From Pseudomonas xantholysinigenes (lineage in GTDB: Bacteria > Pseudomonadota > Gammaproteobacteria > Pseudomonadales > Pseudomonadaceae), in the NCBI RefSeq assembly GCF_014268885.2, contig NZ_CP077095.1:3875001-3939000 (forward strand): DNA of 64,000 nucleotides, given 5' to 3'. The position numbers and the translations under genes are program-made. Below the pieces are notes generated by a model. The model saw only the letters and a program-made list of their open reading frames with translations. It had not been told where the DNA came from and did no database searches. Of the stretch, positions 17,709 through 27,391 are shown piece after piece. Each line of letters begins with the position of its first letter. Positions within the stretch are counted from its first letter, which is position 1.

Positions 17709-18638
17709 TCAAGCCCGATACAGGATCGCCGAGCCCCACGACAAGCCGACACCAAATCCACTGATGGCCACGCGCTTCCAGCTGCTGTCGAGCATGTGCT
17801 TCTGCAACAGCAACGGCACGCTGGACGACACGGTATTGCCAGTCTCGAGCATGTCCTTGACGAATTTCTCCGGGTGCTGCTCCTCAAAGCGGCGCGCCAC
17901 GGCATCGACAATGGCGGCACTGCCCTGGTGGATGCAGAACGCGTCGATGTCCGCCGACTGCAAGCCACTGGCCTCGAGCAGCTCGTGCAGGTGCGCCGGC
18001 ACCTTGACCAGGGCGAAGTTGAACACCTGGCGACCGTTCATGAAGAAGGTGCCATCGCTGACCTTCAGGTGCTCGGCACCGGAACCGTCGGTGCCGAAGC
18101 GCGCCTCGCCCAGCTGCCAGACGGCGTTCTCGCCCATCCAGGTAGCGGTGGCGGCATCGCCGAACAGCATGGTGGTGTTGCGGTCTTCCGGATCGACGAT
18201 CTTCGAATACGGGTCGGCGGTGATCAGCAGGCCGTTCTTCAGCCCGGCCGCCTGCATGAAGCCTTTGATCGCATACAGGCCGTAGACATAGCCGGAGCAG
18301 CCCAGCGACACATCGAAGGCCGCCACGCGGGTGGACAGGCCCAGCTTGTCCTGGACGATTGCCGCCGTGTGCGGCAGCCCTTCTTCGTCACCGTTCTGGG
18401 TGACCACGATCAGCACGTCGATCGACTGCGGGTCAAGCTCGGGGTTGTTGGCGAACAGGGCCCGGGCGGCCTCGACGCACAGGTCGGAGGTTTCCTGCTC
18501 TTCGGCCTTGCGCGGCAGGAACGAGGCGCCGATCTTGCCGAACATGAACGCTTCGTCCTTGCCGAACTTCGCACCCTGGACGTAGTTGTCCAGGCCAGCG
18601 GTGGGCACATAACTCGCAATGCTTTTGATGCCAATCAT
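17709..18638 (-). CDS. 3-oxoacyl-ACP synthase III (FabH-like) beside flagellin
   Basis: A 309-residue thiolase-fold condensing enzyme with an intact FabH-type triad: Cys114 (DVSLGCSGYVYG), His237 (FCIHQGSAAI) and Asn268 (ETGNTVSSSVP). FabH enzymes join an acyl-CoA to malonyl-ACP. In P. syringae a KAS III-like gene (orf3) sits in the flagellin glycosylation island with fgt1/fgt2, and related enzymes are thought to make the acyl part of modified sugars. Here no glycosyltransferase is adjacent, so a role in flagellin modification is inference only. The ATG at 18638 starts the conserved MIGIKSIASYVPT; the upstream in-frame extension is non-conserved-looking. It is flanked by terminators on both sides. 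Confidence 0.85.
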   Translation of the reverse strand: MIGIKSIASYVPTAGLDNYVQGAKFGKDEAFMFGKIGASFLPRKAEEQETSDLCVEAARALFANNPELDPQSIDVLIVVTQNGDEEGLPHTAAIVQDKLGLSTRVAAFDVSLGCSGYVYGLYAIKGFMQAAGLKNGLLITADPYSKIVDPEDRNTTMLFGDAATATWMGENAVWQLGEARFGTDGSGAEHLKVSDGTFFMNGRQVFNFALVKVPAHLHELLEASGLQSADIDAFCIHQGSAAIVDAVARRFEEQHPEKFVKDMLETGNTVSSSVPLLLQKHMLDSSWKRVAISGFGVGLSWGSAILYRA

Positions 18639-18867
18639 TCTGGCTTCCCAATGAAAACAGCCAAAGACCACCACTCGATGAATTGAGGGCGCCAATACCG
18701 GGTCGAAGCCACCGCGGCCGAGACAGGCCGACACCAGGCTGTCGCTCGCACACCGGTAACAAAATGCTGCAGCAGCTGCCGCATAGAATACAGGGAAGAT
18801 GCACGATTTGACCCATTGGTCACACTCATTTATCGCGAAAACCACTGCGGCGCCGCGCAACAGACAC
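18639..18867. other. Intergenic region upstream of the KAS III-like gene
   Basis: 229 bp between the flgL terminator and the KAS III start. It must hold the KAS III promoter, since a terminator precedes it. I see no convincing sigma-28 or sigma-54 motif. A possible -10 (TATTCT on the minus strand near 18785) has no good -35. Confidence 0.4.
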
Positions 18868-18906
18868 AAAAAAGCCCCGGCAGCACACTGCTGACCGGGG
18901 CTTTTT
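18868..18906 (-). terminator. Terminator of flgL
   Basis: Stem aaaaagccccgg / ccggggcttttt around a 14-nt loop, 14 bp past the flgL stop, with T-run on the minus strand. It closes the flgF-flgL transcription unit. Confidence 0.9.
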
Positions 18907-18919
18907 GACGCAAACGCGA

Positions 18920-20482
18920 TCAGAGCTTGTTGAACAGGCTCAGTTGGGAAATCCGCGAGAACGCCAGCTGCGACGCCTCCAGCATGGCCTGCTGCAGGGT
19001 CAACATGATCGAGGCATCGGCCATGTCAGTATTGCCGATGGCGTCCTGGGTGACCTTGTTGGCCGTGGTCAGGCTGGTGTTCTCCTGGCGCTGGATGTCG
19101 AGCGAGTTACCCCGCGCGCCGATCGAACCACGGGTGATATCGACCTGCTCGCGGGCACTGGCCAGATTGGCCACAGCCGAGGCGACGGCGTTCTTGATCG
19201 CGACGTTGTCACCAGCGGTGCCGGGCGGCGCATCCAGCGCCGAACGCAGCTGGCTGAGGGTTTCCAGCACACTCTGGTTCTGGTGATTGTTGGCGTTGAC
19301 CGCGAACTGATCGCCAGCCTGCGGCGCACCCGACACCTGGTAGGTCACCCCGGCCACGGTCAACGACGGCGCGGTGAAGGTCCCGCTGGCCACCGGCTTG
19401 CTGTCGGCGGTCAAGGGCTGGGCATAGAACTCGTAGGTGTTGGCACCGGTGAACTTGATCACCGCGCCGTTGCTCGGGAAGGTGCTGCGATAGGCGGCCT
19501 GATCGGTCACGGCACTGCTGGTGACCTGGGCACTGGACGAGTTGCCGGCACCACGCACGGCGGTCAGCGAATCAGGGCGCGCCTGCACGCTGAACTCGCG
19601 GCCAGCCAAGACGGCATCGGCGTCGTCGCCTTCCTTCAGCGCAACCGTGACTTCGAACTCGACACCGCGCAGGGCGATGCGGTTGCCGCCTTCGGTCTTG
19701 CTGTCGAAGGTACCGTTGGTTGGCGTCTCGGCGGTGATGTCGTTGCCCAGGGCATCGGTCACCTTGTACTGGGTGGCGCTGGTGAAGGTGATCTTGTACG
19801 GCTGGCCTGCGGTGAAGCTGCTGTTGAAGCTGTTGTTCGAAGTCAGCAGGCCGGGCGACAGCGCGACCTTGCCATCATCGACCGGCGGCGCTACCAGGGT
19901 GGACTCGGTGCGACTCTTGTTCTTGGCCGAATCGAAGATGCTGAAGCCGGTGTCGTTGGTGGCCAGGCTCAGGGTGTCGGACACTTGCAGGCTCAGCTGG
20001 GTCTGGTCGCCCTGGTAGCTGTAGGTGCCGTCGGCATTGCGCACGTAGGGCGGCGACGAGGTCTTGGTGCCGCCGAACATGTAGTCGCCGTTGGCATCAC
20101 GCGAATTGAGCAGGCCGAAGATGTTGGCCTCGATCTCTTTCAGCTCGCCGCTGATGGATACGCGGTCGGCATCGGTCACGCCAGCGCCACCGGCACGCAG
20201 GGCCAGCTCGCTGGCACGCTGCATGGCGTCGTTGATGGTGGCCAGCACGCTCTCTTCCTGCAGCAGCGAGTTGTTCACCGTGGTCATGTTGCCGTCGTAT
20301 TGCTTGAGCAGGGCCTGCTGCTGCTGCAGCAGCAACAGGCGCGCGGCACCGACCGGATCATCGGCGGCGGTCTGGATACGCACGCCGCTGTCGATCTGGG
20401 TCTTGCTCTTCATCAGGTCGGCGAAGTTCTTGGTGTAGCTGCTGGCGCTCGACTCATAGAACTGAGCGGTGGAAATACGCAC
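18920..20482 (-). CDS. flgL: Flagellar hook-associated protein 3 FlgL
   Basis: A 520-residue hook-filament junction protein with flagellin-like D0/D1 ends (N-terminal MRISTAQFYESSASSYTKNF, C-terminal LTLQQAMLEASQLAFSRISQLSLFNKL). It is longer than the enterobacterial form (about 317) because of an inserted central region (about 170-420) rich in beta-prone Thr/Ser, as in other P. putida strains. The start is GTG at 20482 with AAGGAG 8 nt upstream. It lies 12 bp after flgK. Confidence 0.95.
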   Translation of the reverse strand: MRISTAQFYESSASSYTKNFADLMKSKTQIDSGVRIQTAADDPVGAARLLLLQQQQALLKQYDGNMTTVNNSLLQEESVLATINDAMQRASELALRAGGAGVTDADRVSISGELKEIEANIFGLLNSRDANGDYMFGGTKTSSPPYVRNADGTYSYQGDQTQLSLQVSDTLSLATNDTGFSIFDSAKNKSRTESTLVAPPVDDGKVALSPGLLTSNNSFNSSFTAGQPYKITFTSATQYKVTDALGNDITAETPTNGTFDSKTEGGNRIALRGVEFEVTVALKEGDDADAVLAGREFSVQARPDSLTAVRGAGNSSSAQVTSSAVTDQAAYRSTFPSNGAVIKFTGANTYEFYAQPLTADSKPVASGTFTAPSLTVAGVTYQVSGAPQAGDQFAVNANNHQNQSVLETLSQLRSALDAPPGTAGDNVAIKNAVASAVANLASAREQVDITRGSIGARGNSLDIQRQENTSLTTANKVTQDAIGNTDMADASIMLTLQQAMLEASQLAFSRISQLSLFNKL

Positions 20483-20494
20483 GATGGCTACTCC

Positions 20495-22537
20495 TTACAA
20501 AGCGTTGATCAGGATGCTGAAGGTTTCTTGCGCCGCTTTGATGATCTGCGACGACGCGGTGTAGTAGTGCTGGAACTTGATGAGGTTGGCCGCCTCGTCA
20601 TCCAGGTTGACACCGGAAACCCCGTTGCGGCTCTCCTTGGCCGAATCGAGCACGGCCTTGGTCGCAACGGTATCGATTTTGGCCTGGTTGGCCTTGGCAC
20701 CGACCCGCTCGACCAGCGAGGCATAGGCCGATGTGAAACTGGAGCCGCCGCCGGAATTCACCCCGACCGTGGACTTGGTCTGCAGGCCGAGCAGCGCCTG
20801 GGCGTTGCGGTTGTCGGACTTGCCATCGGCATTGAAGCCGAAGGAGAAGCTGTCATCGGTGGCCGGGCTGCCACCGACAGTGGTTTCAACGGCGAAGGTA
20901 CGCGGATTGCCGCTGCCATCGAGGATCGGCGCGCCGCTGGCGTCGCGCATCGGCACATTGATGGTCAGCTTGTTGTCCTGGCCAGGCACGATGGTGCCGG
21001 TGCCAATGGGACTGCCTTTGGCATCGAACAGGGTATAGCCCTGGGTACCGCCGCTGGCGGCCCCGAACACCATGCGCACTGGCATCGAATGCTTGATCGA
21101 ATCCTGGATCAACGCGGTGTCGGCACCGCCGTAGATATCCAGTTTTGCCCCCAGGTTAGGCTGGGTAATGGTCCCGGTACCGGTGTTGCCACCACCGACG
21201 ATGCCATTGATCGGACCGGCGAACGACAGTTTGTTGGCATCGGTGAGCACGGTATTGATCGAGCCCGCCGCAGTGCGGGTCGGGCTGATCTTGAAGCTGT
21301 CGCCAGCGGCCAGGCCGCCACCGTTGAGATTGAGGGTGAAACCATCAATGACCGGCGGTGGCGTGGTGGTCAGGTCGAAGTTGCCCATGTCGGTGCCATC
21401 GGAACGACGCACGCTGTACTGGTTGGGGCCAGTGAACTTGACTTCGTAATCGTAGGTGGTGAGCGCACCGCTGTTGGCGATGGTCACATCCAGGTTGCCG
21501 GAGCCCGCGCTGTTGTTCGCCGAAGCCAGGCTGCGCTGGCTGAGCGCGGCAGCGCTGTTGATGCTGGAGAACAGCGCGCTGCCGAACTGGCCATTGGCGT
21601 CCAGACCCTGCCCCAGCTGGCTGTTGATGCTGTCGGCCACCACCAGGGCGACACGCCCCAGCTCGTTCATCGACGGATTGAGCACATCGTCACGGTAGCG
21701 CAGCAGGCCGCCGAGCTGGCCACCACTGACCACCGAAGTGACGTCCGAGGAGAACGATGGGTAGTTGATCTGCAGGCTGTACTGGCCCTGATCGCTGGTG
21801 CTCGGCACGGCGGTCAGGGTATTGGCGCGGTTACCGGTAACCAGCGACTGGCCGTTACCCATGTAGACGTCGTAGTTGCCGTCACGCTCCTGCACGGTGA
21901 CGCCGACCAGCTCATTGAGCTGGCGCACCGCTTCGCTGCGCGCATCCAGCAGGTTGTTCGGCGAAGCGCCGGAAGCCGATAGCTGGGTGATCTGCTTGTT
22001 GAGGTCGGCGATGCTCGAGGTCAGCTTGTTGACCTGGCCCGACAGCGTTTCGAGCTGGCTGTTGATGCTGTCGTTCTGCTTGCTCATCTGGCTGGAGATG
22101 GCATTGAAGCGGTTGCTCAAGGTCTGCGCCTGGGTCAGCAACAACTGGCGCGAAGCCATGTCGCTGGGCTTGGCCGAGGCGGTCTGCAACGCCGAGAAGA
22201 AGGCGGTCAGCACCGAGCTGATACCGGTGTCGCTTTCGGCCAGCAGTTTGTCGATACCCGTGATCTGATCCTGGAACGCGGCCGCATCGGTATTCAGCGA
22301 AGTCGCGGTCTGCAGCTGGTTGTCCAGGTAGGCGTTGTAGATGCGACGCACATCCGACAACGTGGTGCCCGTGCCGACGAAACCCGTGCCGATGTTGTGC
22401 GACGGGCCAGTGGTCTGGATGGTTTGCTGCCGCGAATAGCCGGAAACCGCCGCGTTGGCGATGTTGTTACCGGTGATGGCCAACGCGGTCTGGCTGGCAT
22501 TCAGGCCGGACAGCCCGATCGAGATCAGGTTAGACAT
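20495..22537 (-). CDS. flgK: Flagellar hook-associated protein 1 FlgK
   Basis: A 680-residue first junction protein between hook and filament. The N-terminal rod/hook signature is LISIGLSGLNASQTALAITGNNIANAAVSGYSRQ (segment 4-37). The C-terminus has NLDDEAANLIKFQHYYTASSQIIKAAQETFSILINAL. The middle carries a large variable insertion. ATG at 22537 with AAGGA. It forms the distal end of the flgFGHIJKL group and is exported by the flagellar system. Confidence 0.96.
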   Translation of the reverse strand: MSNLISIGLSGLNASQTALAITGNNIANAAVSGYSRQQTIQTTGPSHNIGTGFVGTGTTLSDVRRIYNAYLDNQLQTATSLNTDAAAFQDQITGIDKLLAESDTGISSVLTAFFSALQTASAKPSDMASRQLLLTQAQTLSNRFNAISSQMSKQNDSINSQLETLSGQVNKLTSSIADLNKQITQLSASGASPNNLLDARSEAVRQLNELVGVTVQERDGNYDVYMGNGQSLVTGNRANTLTAVPSTSDQGQYSLQINYPSFSSDVTSVVSGGQLGGLLRYRDDVLNPSMNELGRVALVVADSINSQLGQGLDANGQFGSALFSSINSAAALSQRSLASANNSAGSGNLDVTIANSGALTTYDYEVKFTGPNQYSVRRSDGTDMGNFDLTTTPPPVIDGFTLNLNGGGLAAGDSFKISPTRTAAGSINTVLTDANKLSFAGPINGIVGGGNTGTGTITQPNLGAKLDIYGGADTALIQDSIKHSMPVRMVFGAASGGTQGYTLFDAKGSPIGTGTIVPGQDNKLTINVPMRDASGAPILDGSGNPRTFAVETTVGGSPATDDSFSFGFNADGKSDNRNAQALLGLQTKSTVGVNSGGGSSFTSAYASLVERVGAKANQAKIDTVATKAVLDSAKESRNGVSGVNLDDEAANLIKFQHYYTASSQIIKAAQETFSILINAL

Positions 22538-22547
22538 GGTTCAATCC

Positions 22548-23747
22548 TTATAGATTCGTGGTAGTGCCAGCCATGGCGTATTCCTGGGTCGGCTGCAGTT
22601 GCCGGGCGATGCTGATGATCTTGCGGGCATAGTCCGGATCGGTGGCGTAGCCAGCCTTCTGCAGCTCTCTTGCAAACTGTTCCGGTTTATCGGCCGAGCC
22701 GACGGCATCTTTATAGCGGCTGTTGTTCTGCAACAGGCTGACCAGGTCGTGGAAGCTGTCCTGGTACGAGTCGTAGGAACGGAACGCCGCCGTCTCCTTG
22801 ACGAACTGACCGCCACGGAACTCGCTGGTGATCGCCCTCGCCTCGCCGCCCTGCCAGTTGCCGGTGGCCTTGATGCCGAACAGGTTGTGGCTGCTGCTGC
22901 CATCGGGGTTGCGCATGACCGACTTGCCCCAACCGGTTTCCAGCGCCGCCTGGGCTACCAGGTAGCGTGGGTCGATGCCGATGCGCTTGGCCGCCTGCTC
23001 GGCCATCGGCAGCATGGTGGCAACGAACGCGTCGCTGTCACTGAACGCCTTGTTCGGCGCCAGCGGCGGCTGGGCCACGGCCCGGCCGAGAATACGCATG
23101 CCTTCGCGCGCCTGTGGCGCGGCGTAGGTCTGCGCGGGCTGCCAGTCGCCCCGGGCGACACCGGCCAGCGACGGCCCGCTGCGCTGGGGCAAGGCGGCAT
23201 CGCCATTGGCGCCCGCCGCCGACGGCACGATACCGGCCAGCAGGCGATCGGTGAGCTTGCCCGGCAAGGCCAGGCGCCGCGAGTTGAGCGCCGCCACATC
23301 GTTGCGCCCGGCCGCGGCCTGCTCGCCGCGCACCGGCTGGGCCACGCGACCACCACCCCATAGTGCCGGCGCCGGGCCGTCGATACGCGGGAACGGGCTG
23401 TTGTTGACGCCGCCACCCTTGCTCTTGCTCAGCTGACGCACCAGCACGTCCTGCAGACCGATACCGCCGCCCTCGCGGGACATGCTCACCGCCAGCTGCT
23501 GGTCGTACATGTCGCGGTACTGCTTGGTGGTGTCGCTGTTCATCGGGTTTTCTTCGTCGGCCAGCACGTCACTGGCCTTGCGCGAGGCCTTGAGCATCTC
23601 GCTGACGAACAACGATTCGAATTCCTGGGCCACCTTGCGAATGTTGCCCTCGCCGTCACGATCACCATGCTTGAGCGAGCTCAAGCGATTGAGATCGGTG
23701 AAGGCGCCACTGTCGGCGGGGCTGGAAATCAGGCTCTTCGGATTCAT
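22548..23747 (-). CDS. flgJ: Rod cap and peptidoglycan hydrolase FlgJ
   Basis: A 399-residue two-domain protein. The N-terminal rod-scaffold domain (FESLFVSEMLKASRKASD) caps the growing rod. The C-terminal glucosaminidase domain (QAALETGWGKSV, with the catalytic Glu in ALETGWG) opens the cell wall in the periplasm. A linker of about 120 residues, rich in Ala, Pro and Arg, joins them, longer than in Salmonella FlgJ (316). The ATG at 23747 with GAGG is used. Confidence 0.95.
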   Translation of the reverse strand: MNPKSLISSPADSGAFTDLNRLSSLKHGDRDGEGNIRKVAQEFESLFVSEMLKASRKASDVLADEENPMNSDTTKQYRDMYDQQLAVSMSREGGGIGLQDVLVRQLSKSKGGGVNNSPFPRIDGPAPALWGGGRVAQPVRGEQAAAGRNDVAALNSRRLALPGKLTDRLLAGIVPSAAGANGDAALPQRSGPSLAGVARGDWQPAQTYAAPQAREGMRILGRAVAQPPLAPNKAFSDSDAFVATMLPMAEQAAKRIGIDPRYLVAQAALETGWGKSVMRNPDGSSSHNLFGIKATGNWQGGEARAITSEFRGGQFVKETAAFRSYDSYQDSFHDLVSLLQNNSRYKDAVGSADKPEQFARELQKAGYATDPDYARKIISIARQLQPTQEYAMAGTTTNL

Positions 23748-23758
23748 CCCAGGCGGCC

Positions 23759-24874
23759 TCAGATCACGATCAGGTCGGCTTGCAACGCGCCGGCCTGCTT
23801 CAGGGCTTCGAGGATCGCCATCAGGTCGCTGGGCGCCGCGCCGACCTGGTTCACCGCGCGGACGATCTCATCCAGCGTGGTGCCCGGGCCGAACTTGAAC
23901 ATCGGCTTGGCTTCCTGCTCGGCATTGACCCGCGAACGCGGCACCACCGCGGTCTGGCCATTGGAGAACGGCCCCGGCTGGCTGACGATCGGGTCTTCGG
24001 TGATGGTCACGGTCAGGCTGCCGTGGGTCACTGCCGCCGGCGACACCTTGACGTTCTGGCCGATGACGATGGTACCGGTGCGCGAGTTGATGATGACCTT
24101 GGCCACCGCCTGGCCCGGATCGATCTCGAGGTTCTCCAGGATCGACAGGTAGTCGACGCGCTGGCTTGGGTCCATCGGCGCCGTTACCCGCACCGAGCCG
24201 CCATCGACCGCCTGGGCGACACCTGGGCCAAGCAGTTCGTTGACCTTGTCGACGATGCGCTTGGCGGTGGTGAAGTCCGGGCGATTGAGGTTCAGGGTCA
24301 GGCTGTTGCCCTGATTGAAGCCGCTCGGCACCGCGCGCTCGACAGAGGCGCCACCGGGAATGCGACCGGCCGACGGAACGTTGACGGTGATCTTCGAGCC
24401 ATCGCGACCTTCGGCATCGAAGCCCCCCACCACCAGGTTGCCCTGGGCAATGGCGTAGACGTTGCCGTCGATGCCCTTGAGCGGCGTCATCAGCAAGCTG
24501 CCGCCGCGCAGGCTCTTGGAGTTGCCGATGGACGACACGGTGATATCGACCACCTGGCCAGGCTTGGCGAAAGGCGGCAGGTCGGCGTGCACCGACACCG
24601 CGGCGACGTTCTTCAACTGCACGTTGCCCGAGCCTGCCGGCACCTTGATACCAAACTGCGAGAGCATGTTGTTGAAGGTCTGCAGGGTGAACGGCGTCTG
24701 GGTAGTCTGGTCACCCGTGCCATTGAGGCCCACGACCAGGCCGTAGCCGATCAGCTGGTTGGCGCGCACGCCGGAAATGCTGGCGATATCCTTCAGGCGC
24801 TCGGCATGGGCACCGAACGCGCAGGACAGGAGCAGGGTCGCGGCAATCAACCGCCTAGCGTTGAACATGGTCAT
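23759..24874 (-). CDS. flgI: Flagellar P-ring protein FlgI
   Basis: A 371-residue periplasmic P-ring subunit. A Sec signal peptide occupies about residues 1-24 ([16 protein letters not shown], cleavage before ERLKDIAS). The mature part begins with the family-typical [33 protein letters not shown] codons at 24874 and 24868 are both possible; the second removes two residues only. It lies 6 bp after flgH. Confidence 0.96.
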   Translation of the reverse strand: MTMFNARRLIAATLLLSCAFGAHAERLKDIASISGVRANQLIGYGLVVGLNGTGDQTTQTPFTLQTFNNMLSQFGIKVPAGSGNVQLKNVAAVSVHADLPPFAKPGQVVDITVSSIGNSKSLRGGSLLMTPLKGIDGNVYAIAQGNLVVGGFDAEGRDGSKITVNVPSAGRIPGGASVERAVPSGFNQGNSLTLNLNRPDFTTAKRIVDKVNELLGPGVAQAVDGGSVRVTAPMDPSQRVDYLSILENLEIDPGQAVAKVIINSRTGTIVIGQNVKVSPAAVTHGSLTVTITEDPIVSQPGPFSNGQTAVVPRSRVNAEQEAKPMFKFGPGTTLDEIVRAVNQVGAAPSDLMAILEALKQAGALQADLIVI

Positions 24875-24880
24875 CCGTAC

Positions 24881-25576
24881 TCAGAAAGGCCAGAGCGGGC
24901 TGATGAAGAAACGGTCCAGCCAACCAGGCTGGCTGGCATCGGCGAACGAGCCGGTGCCCGAATAGGTGATGCGCGCATCGGCCACGCGGGTGGACGGCAC
25001 GGTGTTGTCGGTGGCGATGTCGTCGGCGCGTACCAGGCCGGCGATGCGCACCAGCTCTTCACCGGTGTTCAGGGTCATCCACTTCTCGCCGCGCACGGCG
25101 ATGATGCCGTTGGGCAGCACCTCGGCGACGGTGACGGTGATCGAGCCAGTCAGGGTGTTGCCCTGGGTGGCCTTGCTGTCGCCCTTGGTGGTGCGATCAC
25201 CGCTGTAGCCGGCGTCCAGGGTCAGGTCGCCACTGCCCAACGGATTGTTGGTGTTGGGCACGGTACCGAACAGCGAAGTCAGACCAAGGTTGGCCTTGCT
25301 GTTCTTCTGGATCTGCGAGCCGGCGTTCTTGCTTGCCGAGGTGCGCTCGTTGAGGGTGATGGTGATGATGTCGCCGACGCGGAACGCCTTGCGGTCGGTG
25401 TACAGGCTCTGCTCGAAGCCGGCCTGGTAAATCGAGCCGTTGTTGGCCGCCGCCGGCAGCGGGGTGCGCGGCAGCACCGGCGCATAGTACGGGTCGTTGG
25501 GCTTGGGCGTCGGCGCGACGCAACCGGCCAACAACACCACCCCCCCCAGGGCGAATACGGACAACGAACGCATCAT
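24881..25576 (-). CDS. flgH: Flagellar L-ring lipoprotein FlgH
   Basis: A 231-residue outer-membrane L-ring lipoprotein. The lipobox LLAGC (Cys about 19) follows a short hydrophobic signal ([11 protein letters not shown]). The body contains the FlgH pattern [27 protein letters not shown] and [23 protein letters not shown]. The ATG at 25576 has GAGG 8 nt upstream; a 15-residue upstream extension would spoil the signal peptide and is rejected. Confidence 0.96.
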   Translation of the reverse strand: MMRSLSVFALGGVVLLAGCVAPTPKPNDPYYAPVLPRTPLPAAANNGSIYQAGFEQSLYTDRKAFRVGDIITITLNERTSASKNAGSQIQKNSKANLGLTSLFGTVPNTNNPLGSGDLTLDAGYSGDRTTKGDSKATQGNTLTGSITVTVAEVLPNGIIAVRGEKWMTLNTGEELVRIAGLVRADDIATDNTVPSTRVADARITYSGTGSFADASQPGWLDRFFISPLWPF

Positions 25577-25655
25577 GACACTTACCTCACGGTGAAACAG
25601 GCGCTGCAACAACGAGCGCATGGTCAGCGGCCCGCGCCAGGCGAGCCGCCAGGGC

Positions 25656-26441
25656 TTACAGCTGCTGGGTGACGAACGACAGCATCTTGTCGGCGGTGGA
25701 GATGACCTTGGAGTTCATCTCGTAGGCGCGTTGGGTGGTGATCATGTTCACCAGCTCCTCGACGGTGCTGACATTGGAGGCTTCCAGGGTCTGCTGCTCG
25801 GTGGTGCCAAAGCCGTTCAGGCCCGGGGTGCCGACCTGCGGCGCACCGCTGGCCGCGGTTTCCAGGAACAGGTTGCCACCGATGGCCTGCAAGCCGGCCG
25901 GGTTGATGAAGTCGGCGGTCTGGATGTTGCCGATAATCTGCGCCGCCGGGTTACCCACGGTGGTGATCGACACGGTGCCGTCCTTGCCGACGGTGAAGGT
26001 CTGCGCATCTGGCGGCACGACGATGGCCGGTTCCAGGGCGAAGCCGTTGGCGGTGACGATCTGGCCGTCGGAGTTCAGGTGGAAGGTACCGTCACGGGTG
26101 TAGCTCACGGTGCCGTCCGGCTGCAGGATCTGGAAGAAACCGCGACCGTTGACGGCCATGTCCAGCGGGTTCTCGGTGGTCTGCAGGCTGCCGGCGACGA
26201 AGCTTTTCTGGGTGCCGACGATACGCACACCGGTACCGACCTGCAGGCCCGAAGGCAGTTCGCTGTCCTGGGTCGACTGGGCGCCAGGCTGGCGCTTGAT
26301 CTGGTACAGCAGGTCCTGGAACTCGGCGCGATCCCGCTTGAAGCCGGTGGTCGAGACGTTCGCCAGGTTGTTGGAGATGACGGCCAGGTTGGTGTCCTGG
26401 GCGGACAGGCCGGTTTTCGCGACCCAAAGAGCTGGAAGCAT
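25656..26441 (-). CDS. flgG: Distal rod protein FlgG
   Basis: A 261-residue distal rod subunit. It has the N-terminal rod signature ([36 protein letters not shown], segment positions 13-48), the FlgG-specific stretch after it, and the C-terminal helix [35 protein letters not shown]. The ATG at 26441 has GAGGAG. It lies about 80 bp before flgH. Confidence 0.97.
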   Translation of the reverse strand: MLPALWVAKTGLSAQDTNLAVISNNLANVSTTGFKRDRAEFQDLLYQIKRQPGAQSTQDSELPSGLQVGTGVRIVGTQKSFVAGSLQTTENPLDMAVNGRGFFQILQPDGTVSYTRDGTFHLNSDGQIVTANGFALEPAIVVPPDAQTFTVGKDGTVSITTVGNPAAQIIGNIQTADFINPAGLQAIGGNLFLETAASGAPQVGTPGLNGFGTTEQQTLEASNVSTVEELVNMITTQRAYEMNSKVISTADKMLSFVTQQL

Positions 26442-26489
26442 TTAGTGTTCTCCTCGTGCGCCTGTTTTTCGGCACCCGTTCAAATGTGA

Positions 26490-27230
26490 TTAGCCGATTT
26501 GCAAGACACGGGCCATGGCTTCATCGCCTTCCTTGGCCGCGTTCATCATCTTGACGTGCAGTTCGAACTGACGGGACAACGCCAGCACCGAGGTCATTTC
26601 CTCGACGGCATTGACGTTGCTCGACTCAAGGAAGCCCGAGACCACGCGGACATTGACGTCGGCATCGGCCGGCTGGCCATTGCTGGTGTGGATCATGCCG
26701 TCCGGCCCCTTGGTCAGGCCCTTGATGTCGGGGTTGACCAGCTTGATGCGGTCGACCTCGGCCATCACTCGCGGGTCCTCGCCCATGGCGCGAATGCTGA
26801 TGGTGCCGTCGTCGCCCACCTCGACCTGCTGCTCCGGCGGAATGGCGATCGGCCCGCCATTGCCGATCACCGGCATGCCGTTGCCGGCGCGCAGCACGCC
26901 CAGGGCATCGATATTCAGGCTGCCGGTGCGCACGTAGGCTTCACTGCCATCGGGGGCCTGCACGGCGATGAAGCCCTTGCCGGACACCGCCACGTCCAGC
27001 GGACGACCGGTCTCGACCAGTGCACCCTCGCTGAAATCGGTGGCCGGGCGCTCGGTCATGGCAAAGGCACGCGCCGGAAAGCTGTCGCCGAACACCGGCA
27101 TCGAACGCGCCTGTTCCAGGTCGCGCTGGAACCCATTGGTGGAAACGTTCGCCAGGTTGTTGGCATGGGCCTTCTGCGCCAGCGCGTTCTGGCTGGCGCC
27201 GGTCATGGCCACATAAAGCATCTTGTCCAC
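26490..27230 (-). CDS. flgF: Proximal rod protein FlgF
   Basis: A 246-residue rod subunit ([40 protein letters not shown], segment 1-40). The start is GTG at 27230 with AGGAG 5 nt upstream; the ATG at 27221 is 14 nt from the same Shine-Dalgarno. It is the first gene of flgFGHIJKL and lies 49 nt downstream of a sigma-54 motif. Confidence 0.95.
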   Translation of the reverse strand: MDKMLYVAMTGASQNALAQKAHANNLANVSTNGFQRDLEQARSMPVFGDSFPARAFAMTERPATDFSEGALVETGRPLDVAVSGKGFIAVQAPDGSEAYVRTGSLNIDALGVLRAGNGMPVIGNGGPIAIPPEQQVEVGDDGTISIRAMGEDPRVMAEVDRIKLVNPDIKGLTKGPDGMIHTSNGQPADADVNVRVVSGFLESSNVNAVEEMTSVLALSRQFELHVKMMNAAKEGDEAMARVLQIG

Positions 27231-27278
27231 AGCATCTCCTCTACGCGAACCTTGCCGCGCTGTCGTTGGCAAGGATGA

Positions 27279-27294
27279 AGCAATTATCGAACCA
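27279..27294 (-). promoter_or_regulatory. Sigma-54 promoter of flgFGHIJKL
   Basis: The minus strand reads TGGTTCGATAATTGCT: TGG--CG-N4-TTGCT with two changes from TGGCACG and exact -24/-12 spacing. It places the transcription start about 36 nt before the flgF GTG. FleR is the expected activator. Confidence 0.75.
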
Positions 27295-27301
27295 AACTGA
27301 C

Positions 27302-27324
27302 AAAGCCCTTTAACACGGGGCTTT
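27302..27324 (-). terminator. Weak hairpin after the small secreted gene
   Basis: Stem aaagccc / gggcttt with a 9-nt loop. On the minus strand it is followed only by GTCAG, so at best it is a weak stop between the small gene and the flgF promoter. Confidence 0.4.
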
Positions 27325-27391
27325 CAGGCACGATGACGGGCACGAGCGTCAGTTTGTCGGCGAATCCTTGCCGCCAGCGGCAACCGCGGCG

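Noticed and set aside
18905..21982. A 1025-codon open frame on the plus strand, antisense to flgL and flgK
   Set aside because: It mirrors the codon pattern of the real minus-strand genes (GC-rich third positions leave the opposite frame open), has low-complexity composition (Gly/Val/Gln/His-rich) and spans a gene boundary and promoterless DNA. flgL and flgK are unmistakable.
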